This document shows, piece by piece, positions 53,952 to 64,000 of a stretch of 64,000 nucleotides of DNA. Origin of the DNA: Craterostigma plantagineum (taxonomy: Eukaryota > Streptophyta > Magnoliopsida > Lamiales > Linderniaceae); NCBI GenBank assembly GCA_027422505.1, contig JAPQWV010000012.1, positions 21,984,001 through 22,048,000 of the forward strand, in the 5' to 3' direction. The notes under the pieces were generated by a model that made no database searches, was not told the DNA's origin, and saw only the letters and a list, made by a program, of their open reading frames with translations. The translations under genes and the position numbers were made by a program. The number at the start of each line of letters is the position of its first letter. Positions within the stretch are counted from its first letter, which is position 1.

Positions 53952-56900
53952 TCATTTCTTTTTCTTCGAGCGAGGTGGAGGTGGAGGTTCTCTATGAGCT
54001 AAGTAGGTCTTCCTGAATCCAAGGGCAGTCTCGAACTGTCTGATGTCGTTCCGAAGAACGATCCGATATCTTATCTTCTCGATGAGTTTCCGTAGGACAT
54101 CTTTCTCTTCCAGTTCTGTTCCTTCTAGTTTGTCCTCTTCGGAAACTGTCTTCTTCTTGGTTCGAAGTTGGTTGAGGATAATCTTCAATGTTCCATCTGA
54201 AAATTTGGAGATCTCTGACAGAAGTAGCACCTGCTTTACTTTCTTCTGAGCTTGTAGATAGGTGACCCCTGGTTGTGGTTCAAGGAAGATAAATCCCTCA
54301 TCAAACTTTTCGAGATCCTTATATCTGTTGTCTGGACGTGTCAGGTTGACCTTGCTCATATTGCTTTCCAAGGCCATTTGGAAGTCATGAGCAGCGAAGT
54401 ACTTGACCTGCCTCAGCATGCACTCTTTGATAGCTCTATAACCATCTCGTCTTGTGTGAGTGTCCAGGGGAAACTTATTGCGATAAATATTATAGAGCTT
54501 GTTGAGTTCCCCCAGTGGAAGATAGGGAAGATCTGCTTCTGAATATCTTACAATTTTCCTGTCATATCGATCAATAACAAAGACAGGGCCTACATATCTT
54601 CCTACCGCCCATTCGACGTCCACAATATCGCAGATGGCCGATTGATCTCTCATGTACTTCCTGTATTGATCTCTATTCATCCCTTTCTTGGCCGTGACTT
54701 CCCAGAGCATAATCTGATGGCTAAGTCCCCTATACGTCCCTCTTAGGTGCTCAAGGCCTCGAAGATTCAGCTCGTTGACTCCCTTTATTTCTTCTTCCTT
54801 CCTCCAGATCTTTGGATAAAGATCCTCCAGAAAGGGTGCCTTGATCTTCGCGTTTCTCCAACGAGTTTCTATGAACTCGTAGCCTGGCGTTGGTTCCTCG
54901 GGCACCTGATGCTGAAGGAGTTCTGGAAGTTCTGGAAGTTCTGCCTCAGGATTCTCTCCTTGCTCCTCTTCCTCTTGCTCGATGAAGCAGAAGTCTGCTG
55001 CTGCCGCCTTTAGTAAATTACGAACGCTTTCAATCCTTAGGCGGGACTCTTCTGCTGTCTCTGTTCTCGTCATCCATTCCTCGTCTAAGATATATCTGCC
55101 GATGTAGTCTTGAGGATCCTTTTGACGAGGAGTTGTAGTTGCTTGGACTGGTTGGGTGGAGATCCTCGAGGGAGCAGGCTCGACTCCATCAAGGGAAGTT
55201 GTCTGGTTCGGCCCTGGTGTAGCTTGTCTGCCCCTGGAGGACCTTGGTGGTGGATTGGGTGGTCGTGACGAACTGCCTCCACGCGTTTGAACCCCGCGTG
55301 TTCTGCCTCTTCCGCCCCGAGCGACAGAAGGCGTGGTTCTCGGTCTCTTGCTGCTCTCCCCCTCAGGACGATCCTGGTCGTCTGGATCGTCGTGACGACG
55401 TTTCTGACTGGGGCCTTCTTGGCGGCATGTGTCAGTTGGTATGCTCGCATCTTGAGATGGGATGACGCCTCCTGCGACCAGCTTCCTGTAGAGGTCTTCT
55501 TCTTCAAAGCTCCGGTTGCTGTCGAGTTCAATTATGCGAGCAATGCCAACATCAAAAAGCTCTAGCAGAGGCACTGTGTACAAGTTGGGTGTCGGCGGGT
55601 TGCGTGGTGGCAAGGTGAGAAGTCGGGGAAGTACCGGCTGTTGAGGAGGAGGTTGGTCAGATATGGGAGCCTTCCCTTTGTCGGTGGAAGTTGCTTGAAC
55701 CGCCTCCTTAATAAGTCCTTTGACCCTTGGTAGGGTTACGGTCTCGAAGAATTCGAACAGCCGGTTCTCCAAGTAGGCAGTCGTCACCTGTGTTGGAATT
55801 GATCCGGCGCCACTAGAGGGAGCCGTTGGCACACGTTCAGAACTAGGTTCTGGACGGTGGCCCTCGTCACCCGAAGTTCGTGGAACTTCAGGATCCTTGG
55901 GTCTTCCGACCACTCCTTGCGACGCATCAATTGGAGATGGTGCTCGGGTCGTTGTTGCCACGTCAGTGGGACGGGCTTGGGTGAAACTATCTCCGGGATC
56001 GTCAAGGCGTCCCGTTAGCACGCGTCCAGAACTATGTTCTGTACGGTGGCTCGCGGATGGTGAGCTGCTGAAATCATCAACATCCGAGAGACTTCCGTCC
56101 AATCCTTGAAGAGCCTCTATTTGGGGCTCTTCTATGAACGTTGTTGCCTGAGGATCAGGCTGAGGCTCGGTCTGTGTCACGGGAATGGGTATTTCTTGAG
56201 TTGATTCAGACACAGGGACCGAGCTGCTGGAGGTTTGGGGTGGTTCACGTTGTGTTGAGACACTTGTCTGTTGGGAGACAAGTGAATGGTCTGGTGGGGT
56301 TCGCTCATGCGTCGTTGGGTCGACTACGACGTCTTCTATCCTAGGGAGTGACCCGGCTCTTTCTGACTGAGTTATTGCTGTTGTGATTGTCTCGGGAACA
56401 ACTATGTGTGGTTGTTCGTCGAGCGATGGTTCGGGTATTGTGTGTTCAGAGGATGGTGGTGGTTGGTCGAGGATTGTTTCTTGAGATGAAGACTGTGGTG
56501 CGTGTGGGATAGGGTTGGTTTCTGTGGTTTCTGTCAAGGTCTCACTCTCTCTTTCTCTTTCGCTCCTTTATGCTCTCTCAGTCTCACTAACCCCTGGGTT
56601 AGACTCAGGTGGGTTATCCTGTGTCATGGGGTGAGGAACTTTGTAAACGCTGCAATAGGCATCAATATGGTCGGGGTTTGCTAGAACGAGTAATTCGCGA
56701 GGGATTGGCATTGCCTTGCGCGAATATTTGTCATCAGGCTTTCCCTTCTGAAGGTAGCGCAGTTTGGGTGGGGTGAAATTTTCTTCTGCTGGTCGTGATG
56801 GTATTCCCTGTGTTGTGGTCAGGAAATGATTGATGATAAGTGAGAACCACCGGGGATATGGCAGATTCTGTGGCCTTTTGGACTTTGAACGTTGGTGTAG

Positions 56901-57485
56901 TTGGTCGTCGAGGTCCGTGATGATAAGCTTGACAAAATCGTAATTTCTTCGAAACACAATCCCATGGAAGATGCGAAGGATTGTGATATTGCATCTATCC
57001 CATCCTGAGTGCTTGGGTGAGAAGCACTTATTGACAAATGTAAAGAGTGTTCGCCAAGGATGTGGGATCATGGAGTTCTGAAAATGGGAGACAAACTTGA
57101 TAGGCGTGTAATATCCCATCTTCATCATATCATCCACAAGCTCATTCTCAGAAGCCTCGGGTTCGTAGTGAGGTTGACTTGGCAATCTGAGAATACTCCG
57201 AATGAGATCGCTTGTGATGCTGACAGTCTCATTTGCTATTTGGGCCTCGTAGTATATACTGTTATCCTGAGCGATTTTTGTCTTCATCGTCCCCCAGAAT
57301 TGCTGAAGGTAGACTGTAGGGACTTGGACCGAGGCCGAAAAGGCATACCCGAGATGATGATTCCTCAGAATGGATAATATAACTTCGTCCTTGCACTTGA
57401 ATGTATGAAGGTCAAGTTGGAAATTATTGTCCTTGATCGTTATCCATTGTGAGGTTGGGTAAACGATGTCCGTAGGTGTCGTCAT
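53952..57485 (-). pseudogene. Accessory ORF of copia element, split by one stop codon
   Basis: Two open stretches in the same frame, 57485-56568 (305 codons from an ATG) and 56537-53952 (861 codons), are separated only by a TAA at 56568-56570 and ten sense codons. The first part has VPTVYLQQFWGTMK, DLIRSILRLP, PHPWRTLFTFVNKCFS and SGWDRCNITILRIFHGIV. The middle is Pro/Ser/Thr- and Glu-rich and disordered, with a GRGRTRGVQTRGG-type basic patch. The last third is folded-looking, with IWRKEEEIKGVNELNLRGL, VNLTRPDNRYKDLEKF and EISKFSDGTLKIILNQL, and ends in a Pro-rich, Lys-rich tail. Similar proteins recur beside copia polymerases in asterid genomes, often annotated only as part of Pol. I know of no assigned function; an envelope-like or particle role is possible. 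No signal peptide or transmembrane segment is evident. Confidence 0.7.
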
Positions 57486-57535
57486 GTTTCCTTTTTTTTT
57501 TTTTTTTTTTTTTGTTTTTTTTTTTTTTTTTTTTT
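57486..57535 (-). other. A-rich leader directly before the accessory ORF
   Basis: The minus strand has close to 47 adenines, broken only once or twice, ending a few bases before the ATG at 57485. It may be a simple-sequence expansion or a leader that matters for translation. The plus strand reads as two T-runs separated by a G. Confidence 0.75.
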
Positions 57536-57566
57536 TAATATATTTTTGACACCGGGAAGTGCTGCT

Positions 57567-58600
57567 GAGACTGCAAGAAGAAAGAATAATGGAATCAGTG
57601 TCATGATATTATAACAATTGAATATCAAGAGAATATTGTTAAAGTATGGGCTTTAAAACAAAAAAAAACGTTTAGAAAAGATTTGGCCCATTCCTGTTGG
57701 GCCCATTTATGTGACGAAATATTTTGGCCGAAAAATTTACTAAGTATGGATTGCGGGTTGAGTTGAAAAAGAACTTTGCGAATTGAGCATTTGAAATATC
57801 GGGCAAACTATGAGTCGCAAAGTAACAATTCGCGAAGTGAATCGTGCGCATATCTAAATGTGCAAACTTAGAGTTCGCAGAATGAGCTTAGAATTCGCAA
57901 AGTAACGCAACCTTAGAATTCGCAATCTTATAATTCGCAAAGTAGAACTCGCAAAGCAAATTTAGAATTCGCCAAGTAAAGCAATCTTAGAATTCGCAAA
58001 GTAGAATTCGCAAAGTTCGCAAAGTAAACTTAGAGTTCGCAAAATAAGCTTAGAATTCGCAAAGTAAATCAATCTTGGAATTCGCAGAGTAGAATTCGCA
58101 AAGTAAACTTAGAGTTCGCACAGTAAGCTTAGAGTTCGCAAAGTAAGTTTAGAATTCACAAAGTAAAGCAGTCTTATAATTCGCAAAGTAGAATTCGCAG
58201 AACAAACTTGGAATTCGCAAAGTAAACTTAGAATACGCAAAGTAAACTTAGAATTTGCAGAATAAGCTTAGAATTCGCAAAGTAGAGCGCAATCTTAGAA
58301 TTCGCAGAGTAGAATTCGCAAAGCAAAGCGAAGTTTGCAACTTTGACAGGATTTGCAAAGCACAAGGTTTGCGATTTGTGCAAAACAGTTTTTGAGTTCG
58401 CAAAGCTGTACTTCGACCGATTAAACGAAGACATTTAAAATGAAATTAAAAGTTCTAATTAACAAGCAAACCCAGAAGCTCAAAAATCGACATTTACCCA
58501 GAAATATCCCAATCAGAAACTAACAACATAAACAGAAATTCATCGATAATAATAAAAAAAATCCGAGTATGGCCCTGTTCTTCACGATTTAAACCTGCAA
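57567..58600 (-). promoter_or_regulatory. Two strong 3' splice-site-like signals upstream of accessory ORF
   Basis: On the minus strand, ATTCTTTCTTCTTGCAG ends at about 57568 and TTTCTTTTTCAGCTTTGCAG ends at about 58592. Both have pyrimidine tracts typical of acceptors. They would allow a spliced transcript to place the accessory ORF near its 5' end. No matching donor could be identified with confidence. Confidence 0.35.
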
Positions 58601-59040
58601 AGCTGAAAAAGAAAGACATTTCATTGTAGGAACTATATCGAGTGATTCCTTACCACCGAAGAGTTTCTGAGAACGAGGACTGGGATATGCTATTGAGACT
58701 GCGATTTGAGGTTCGCAAGATTTTATCTAAACTGACAGAGGTTTGCGATTTGAGAGTGTTGCGTGTTTGAGAGAGGTTTGCGAATTGAGAGTGTTGTGTA
58801 TTTGAGAGAGGTTTGCGAATTGGTATTTAGAAGCAACTTTGCGGGCCTAAAGTGTAGACCCTAGTTTTGAGTTGGGCTGTAAACTTTTGAGATAAGGGCC
58901 CACTTTAGATTCGCGAAGTTGAAGTTTGCGAATCGATCAGTTTGCGAATTGAGAGCCGTGAGTTCGCAACTTGATTCATTGACTTGGTCAAAATTGAAAA
59001 TGGTTTGCGAATAACAATTGTTCAAATTAAGTTTAGTTTT
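57730..59040. repeat. TTCGCAAA-rich degenerate tandem repeat region
   Basis: Between about 57815 and 58410 the words TTCGCAAAGTA and CTTAGAATTC alternate with a period near 20-40 bp (well over 20 copies), with variants TTAGAGTTCGCA and AAGTAAAC. From 58700 to 59040 the inverse word TTTGCGAATT(G) becomes common. No coding function is visible. Confidence 0.88.
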
Positions 59041-59291
59041 GCGAATCCAAATTATAATAATTAATTTGTAATGGAATTTTTGAAATTGACTAGGGAAAGA
59101 TACCAAAAATCTAGAAAAGACCCAAGTACTACCAATTTAGCGCGATCAATTACAAGGATAACATCAAATCAATGGGTTTTTCAAGATCGATTTTCATGAT
59201 ACGATATCCTTATTGAAAAAGAAAATCTTCGCCTTAGTCAAAAATTCGTCTTAATGTCGGGACAATAAATGACGTAAGTTTCCTTCGTGTT

Positions 59292-59481
59292 TATAAATAG
59301 ATAGGTCTCAAATCTCATTGAAGTACCTTACATCTAAGAACTAACAAATTTCTTATTTTCTCGTTTACAGATGGATTGGCAGAAGCAAGAAGAAGAAAAG
59401 AAGCTCAAGGAACAGGCAGAGTTAAGACGCAACTTTGAGCATAATTTGAATATGCTTGTTTTGAGATTTACCTTCTTTTGA
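59292..59481 (+). other. TATA box and 36-codon ORF antisense to the element
   Basis: TATAAATAG at 59292-59300 is followed 71 bp later by an ATG (59371) after CTCGTTTACAG, which itself looks like a splice acceptor. The frame runs 36 codons (MDWQKQEEEKKLKEQAELRR then a short tail) to TGA at 59479-59481. The peptide is highly charged and helical-looking. It lies on the strand opposite to pol. Short or long antisense ORFs are known in some plant LTR elements, but I do not recognise this one. Confidence 0.35.
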
Positions 59482-59546
59482 GCTTATTTGTTGTTTTACT
59501 TGCTATTTTACTTTGGATTTTTATAGGGAATACGAGTTTTTGAGAG

Positions 59547-59767
59547 CTCCCCCTATATGTTTGGATTTCTTTGAATAAGTATTTGAGTTGTTGTACGAAA
59601 ACTCCCCCTAAATGTTTGAGTTTCTTGAATAAATATTCATTGAAAAACTCCCCCTAGTATCTGAAAAATGATTGAACTCACTCCCCCTAAATATAATGCC
59701 TATCGAGTATCTGAAAAATGATTGAACTCACTCCCCCTCGATGCATGGATATAGCTTTTCTCCCCCT
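59547..59767 (-). repeat. Cluster of six polypurine tracts after pol
   Basis: AGGGGGAG on the minus strand occurs at 59547, 59602, 59648, 59681, 59731 and 59760 (plus strand CTCCCCCT). A 34-bp phrase including GAGTATCTGAAAAATGATTG is repeated at 59655 and 59705. Multiplied polypurine tracts downstream of pol are a feature reported for Sirevirus-type copia elements. Confidence 0.85.
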
Positions 59768-59952
59768 CGATGTAACGCCATCAGCATTGGCGCAACATCG
59801 ACTTATTGGACACAAGAAACAATTTATTGAAAAAAAATAAAAAACTAAAAAAAATCCTAAATAGATGGTTAACATAATAAACACACACAGAATAAGAGAT
59901 TAGTAACATAGCAGATAGATAAATGGTGAACTGTAGGAGGGCATAGGCAAAA

Positions 59953-62900
59953 TTAAAAGTTGAGGTTCAACATTCCCAACTTTGCTACTAAGCATTGGAA
60001 GCGTTTTTCATCCAATGCTTTTGTAAGCAAATCGGCTAGTTGAAGCTCTGTATTGACAAAGTACATTTCTATTATGCCTCGCTCTACGTGATCCTTTATG
60101 AAGTGATAGCGAAGATCTATGTGCTTAGTGCGTGAGTGATGAACAGGATTGCATGTAATTGCAATAGCACTCTTGGAATCACAGTAAATAGGAATTCTAT
60201 TTAGATCGAACCCGTAGTCCCGTAGTTGAGTTCTGATCCACAAAATTTGTGAGCAACAACTGGCTGCAGCCACGTATTCTGCTTCCGCCGTGGAAGTTGA
60301 CACACAATTTTGTTTCTTCGAGGCCCAACATACAAGCTTGTCGCCTAGGAATTGGATGTGTCCAGAAGTGCTTTTTCTATCTAATCTGCAACCTGCAAAG
60401 TCTGCGTCAGAATACCCTATTAGTTTCATATTTGAATTCTTAGGATACCACAGTCCAAGGTCTGGTGTTCCTTTCAGATATTTCAAGATTCTTTTGACAG
60501 CATGAAGATGCGACTCCTTGGGATTAGCTTGAAATCGAGCACAAAGACATGTAGAGAATAAGATGTCTGGCCGACTGGCTGTGAGATAGAGTAATGATCC
60601 AATGATCCCTCGGTAATGAGTAACATCAACAGGTTCACCTAAATGATCTGCATCGAGTGAGCATGATGTTGACATGGGTGTACTCGATGATTTGCTCTTG
60701 TCAATCCCATATTTTTTGAGAATATCGTGAATATACTTTGATTGATTAATAAAGATCCCATCCTGAAGTTGTTTGATTTGTAATCCGAGGAAGAATGACA
60801 TTTCTCCCATCATACTCATTTCAAACTGTGATTGCATCAGAATGCTAAATTCTTCACAAAGTTTAGGGTTTGTAGAGCCAAAAATGATATCATCCACATA
60901 GATTTGCACAAGCATGATATCAGAACCATCTTTCTTTACGAACAAGGTAGTGTCAATTTTCCCTTTAGTGAAGCCTGAGGAGATAAGAAAGTCGGAAAGC
61001 ACCTCATACCAGGCTCTTGGAGCTTGTTTAAGGCCGTACAGTGATTTGTCAAGTTTGTAAACAAAGTCGGGATGATCAGCATTGAGAAATCCGTCTGGCT
61101 GTGACACATACACTTCTTCTTTCAGAATTCCGTTCAAGAAGGCTGTTTTTACATCCATTTGATAGACAGTGAAATCTTTGTGTGCTGCGTATGCAAGGAA
61201 CAACCTAATAGCTTCGATTCTAGCTACAGGGGCAAATGTTTCATCGTAATCAATTCCTTCCTGTTGATTATATCCCTTAGCGACAAGCCTAGCCTTGTTC
61301 CGAATAACAACACCATCTTCATCCTTTTTGTTTTTAAATACCCACTTTGTTCCAATCACCGTTTTTCCTTTTGGGCGAGGAACTAAGTTCCAGACTTTGA
61401 GGCGCTCGAATTGATTAATCTCCTCTTGCATAGCCACTATCCAGTTAGGATCTCATAGTGCGTCAACTACTCTTTTAGGTTCTGTTTGACTCAAGAAACA
61501 GGTGAACAGACATTCATTTGAAAGTGATCTTCTAGTCGTTACTCCTGTATTTGGATCCCCTATTATTTGATCAGTAGGATGATGTCGAACCCATTTCTTT
61601 TCGTGGGGTAGTGTCGTTTCGTCTATTTGCGACTCATCACTTAGTGGATAGTCGATTGCAGACACGATAATGTTGCCAGCTGGAGTTGAGGAGGAGGCCT
61701 CTGTCTGCGTTGTGGTCAAAGTTGTTGTTGGGGTCGAGGCTTCTGCATCTGAGGGAGGAAGGGTCTGGTTAGGAATAGGTTCTGAATCATGAGTTGACAA
61801 ACTAGGACTGGATTCAGTATTTGGAAATGAATCAGTAGATGGTCTTGTCTGATTTTGAGAAATATAAATGTGCTCAAAAAGTAGATCCAAATCCCGTTCT
61901 TCTTGAGCTCGTTGAGTAAAGCATGTGGGGTTGCTTTGTCTAGAGGAATCAGTTGCTTGTTGATCTGAAGAGTTCCATTCAGAGGCATCTCTCGAACATT
62001 CTCCTTCTTCATTATGAGAATGAATAAGGTGTGGTGTTCTAGAGACTTGTCTCAAACTGCTACGTCCAGTCAAAAGTTCGAGTCCCTCGTCAAAGGTGAC
62101 ATTTATACTTTCAATGATTATCCTTCTGTCTCTGAGAAATATCCTGTACGCCTTAGATTGAGCAGAGTAGCCTACGAAGATTCCTTCAGTTGCTTTTGGA
62201 TCAAGTTTGGACTTGTCTTCCCGGTCGTTGGCGACGAAGCACTTGCATCCAAAAATTCGAAAATGAGCAATGTTGGGCAGTCTGCCATTTATAAGTTCAT
62301 ATGGCGTCTTTCCAAATCTTAGATGAATGCTTGTGCGATTCTGCGTATAGCAAGCAGTATTCATTGCTTCAGCCCAAAGAAAATGAGGTAGTGATGATTG
62401 AATGATCATTGTTCGTGCAGCCTCTACGAGTGTTCGATTTCGCCTTTCAACAACCCCATTTTGTTGAGGTGTGTAGACAGCAGACAACTGTTGGGTAATC
62501 CCTATGGATTCGTAGAAGTCGCTGAGCTGTTGATTCTTGAATTCTGTTCCATTGTCTGATCTAACTATTTTAACACTCCTCTGGAGTAGGTTCTGCGTTG
62601 TTCTGATTAGGTTTGGAATATGATCGACTGTCTCTGATTTAGTCCGTAAAAAGCGTACCCAAGTATATCGGGAATAGTCATCAACGATAACCAGCATATA
62701 TCGCTTTCCACTTATGCTTTCAGTTCGCATTGGGCCACACAGATCCATGTGTAAAAGCTCTAGAGGATGTTGAGTGGAAGCGGTGTGTTTTGTAGGATGT
62801 GAGGCTTTCTTCATTTTTCCTTTCTCACAAGCAGAGCATATATGCTCTTTTTGATACTTCAGTGGTGGTAGTCCAATCGCCAATTTGTTGGTTGACAGCT

Positions 62901-63354
62901 TGTTGATGGTCTTGAAGTTAAGATGAGATAACCGTTGGTGCCATAAGTCATTCTGAGTTGAAGTTGCTTTGGAGATTAGGCAGATATCAGTCTTTGGTTT
63001 GACAGTTCTAATATCAATGGTGTAAAGATTTGTCTTGCGAGTTCCAGTAAGGAGTTCTTCACCATTGGCATTGAGAATTTTGCAAGTTTTCTTTAGAAAC
63101 ACAACTTGGAGTCCAAAATCACTGAACTGTCCTATTGACAAGAGGTTGTGTGTCAGTCCTTCAACATACGAGACTTGTTTAATTGTGAGTCGATTGCATA
63201 TGAGATCGCCATGACCAAGGATTCTGGCTCCATTGCTATTTCCAAAGCGTACCAGTCCTCCAGGTCTATCAATGTAGTTGCTCAACAGTTCCTTTGTCCC
63301 AGTCATGTGTGTGGAGCAACCAGAATCTAAGTACCACACATGAAGGGCCTGCAA
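59953..63354 (-). pseudogene. Sirevirus-like copia pol, one in-frame stop
   Basis: Reads protease WYLDSGCSTHMTG at the start, the pre-integrase block LWHQRLSHLNF with CSACEKGKMKKA, integrase HMDLCGPM, VIVDDYSRYTWVRFL, VRSDNGTEF and TPQQNGVVERRNR, then a variable Ser/Thr-rich linker. A TGA stop at 61453-61455 lies just before [16 protein letters not shown], in the same frame. After it, reverse transcriptase continues with [34 protein letters not shown] and catalytic [11 protein letters not shown], then RNase H ([49 protein letters not shown]). Apart from this stop and a frame change at the gag boundary the region is fully open. The polymerase signature is of the SIRE/Maximus type. Confidence 0.9.
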
Positions 63355-63362
63355 ATATAAAA

Positions 63363-64000
63363 CTAGAGGATTTTAGGTACCCATTGAAATATGGGTCCAC
63401 CTCTGTCAATTTTGTTAGTCCGTTTAGACTTCCTAGACTTTCCTTTGTTAAGGAATGACACAGAGTTACTACCTATTTCTAGGATAGGGATTTGTGTTCC
63501 TGCAGTTTGAAGTTTTGGAATCCATTTGTGCTCTAGTGAGAGTCTTTTTGTCTTCGGTTTAGACTCGAGTTTTTTGATTTTTGTAAGTTTGACAGGTTCT
63601 TTGATAGCTTTTGATTTTGATTCTTGTTTTGACGTTGTAGTTTTGTTTTTAGGAATTGTTTTGTGAGTTTGTTTGGTGACATGATCATGCATGGAAAACT
63701 TTGTTTTTGTTGAAGAAGATAATTTTTTTGATACATGACCAAATAAAGAAGGTACAAAAGTTTTGGAAGGAAAATACTCAATGACAAAAGGTACATTAAG
63801 ATCACGATTCTCCTTCAAGATATCTTCCTTTTTAACCCAAACTTGACTCTTCAATGGCTCTTTTGTGGGTCCTGAAAATTTTAATGAATTAGTGCAGGAA
63901 ATTTTGTCATTTGAAATTAAGGTGTATGAAATAGTGTGTATTCTTATTTTTTCTTTAAGTGAAGATATTTCATGAAGAAGTTTTTGCCTTTCTTCATCAA
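63363..64000 (-). pseudogene. End of copia gag, continues past window edge
   Basis: The frame is open from the window edge to a TAG at 63363-63365. Its upstream part (64000 to about 63950) has an EERQKLLHEISSLKEKI coiled-coil segment typical of SIRE-type gag. The rest is Lys-, Ser- and Thr-rich and ends GGPIFQWVPKIL. The following protease frame starts in another phase nine bases on, so a frame break separates gag from pol at 63355-63362; a TTTGCAG there also resembles a splice acceptor. Confidence 0.65.

Larger units (their letters stand above)
53687..64000 (-). mobile_element. Large Sirevirus-like copia element with accessory ORF (partial)
   Basis: Minus-strand order from the right edge: end of gag (64000-63363), protease, integrase, reverse transcriptase and RNase H (63354-59953), a cluster of six AGGGGGAG tracts (59547-59767), a TTCGCAAA-repeat region (57730-59040), a long accessory coding region (57485-53952), a final purine tract (AGGGGGAG) and a 217-bp LTR (53687-53903). 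The polymerase resembles the SIRE/Maximus lineage, and several polypurine tracts plus an extra ORF after pol are known for Sireviruses. The 5' end lies beyond the window. That the accessory region and the short LTR belong to the same element as the polymerase is an inference from equal orientation and order; nesting of two elements is possible. Confidence 0.65.

Overview
The window is nuclear DNA of a flowering plant, most likely a eudicot and probably an asterid. The species cannot be fixed from the sequence. Evidence: multi-exon genes with GT-AG introns, AT-rich intergenic DNA, plant-only gene families (LIL3, CBL, PMT, POL/PLL phosphatases), Ty1/copia and Ty3-like elements with plant tRNA-iMet primer sites, Mutator-like elements (MULEs) and MITEs.

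Layout. 1-6 kb is a transposon graveyard: a coat-protein-like pararetrovirus fragment, a copia element with an internal deletion (1140-4675, minus), and a decayed Ty3-like LTR region. A complete PMT-type methyltransferase gene follows (6187-8980, minus). Next is a very young, fully open copia element (9939-14533, plus), then two MITEs. From 16.5 to 23.8 kb lie three intact genes: a SYP22/VAM3-type Qa-SNARE (plus), a LIL3 chlorophyll-biosynthesis helper (minus) and a CBL1-type calcium sensor (minus). A 466-bp tandem duplication precedes a 4-kb MULE with a perfect 9-bp target duplication (25950-29940). This MULE carries the N-terminal part of a transposase, a plant-mobile-domain (PMD) gene in the opposite orientation, and a perfect 78-bp palindrome.

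30.8-46.2 kb holds two tandem POL/PLL1-type PP2C genes with identical exon structure. A second, 5.8-kb MULE (36128-41946, perfect 9-bp target duplication) has inserted in the upstream region of the second gene. It carries a decayed MSI1-like WD40 gene fragment and two tandem arrays with units of about 210 and 217 bp. The purine-biosynthesis gene PUR4 (FGAM synthase) follows at 46992-51346, with a promoter rich in TGGGCC/T motifs. Downstream is a nearly identical partial third PP2C copy, interrupted by a poly(T)-flanked insertion with a 16-17 bp target duplication. From 52.8 kb to the right edge lie a copia fragment and a large Sirevirus-like copia element (minus). The large element has gag and pol, a polypurine-tract cluster, a repeat-rich region, and a long accessory ORF of about 1,177 codons broken by one stop codon.

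The host genes are unrelated housekeeping, signalling and trafficking genes and do not form a functional cluster. The least ordinary content is in the mobile elements: the PMD-carrying MULE with its palindrome, the gene-fragment and satellite-carrying MULE in a duplicated promoter, and the copia element with the large accessory ORF. All exon boundaries are my own reading of splice signals and reading frame; no alignment or transcript data were available.
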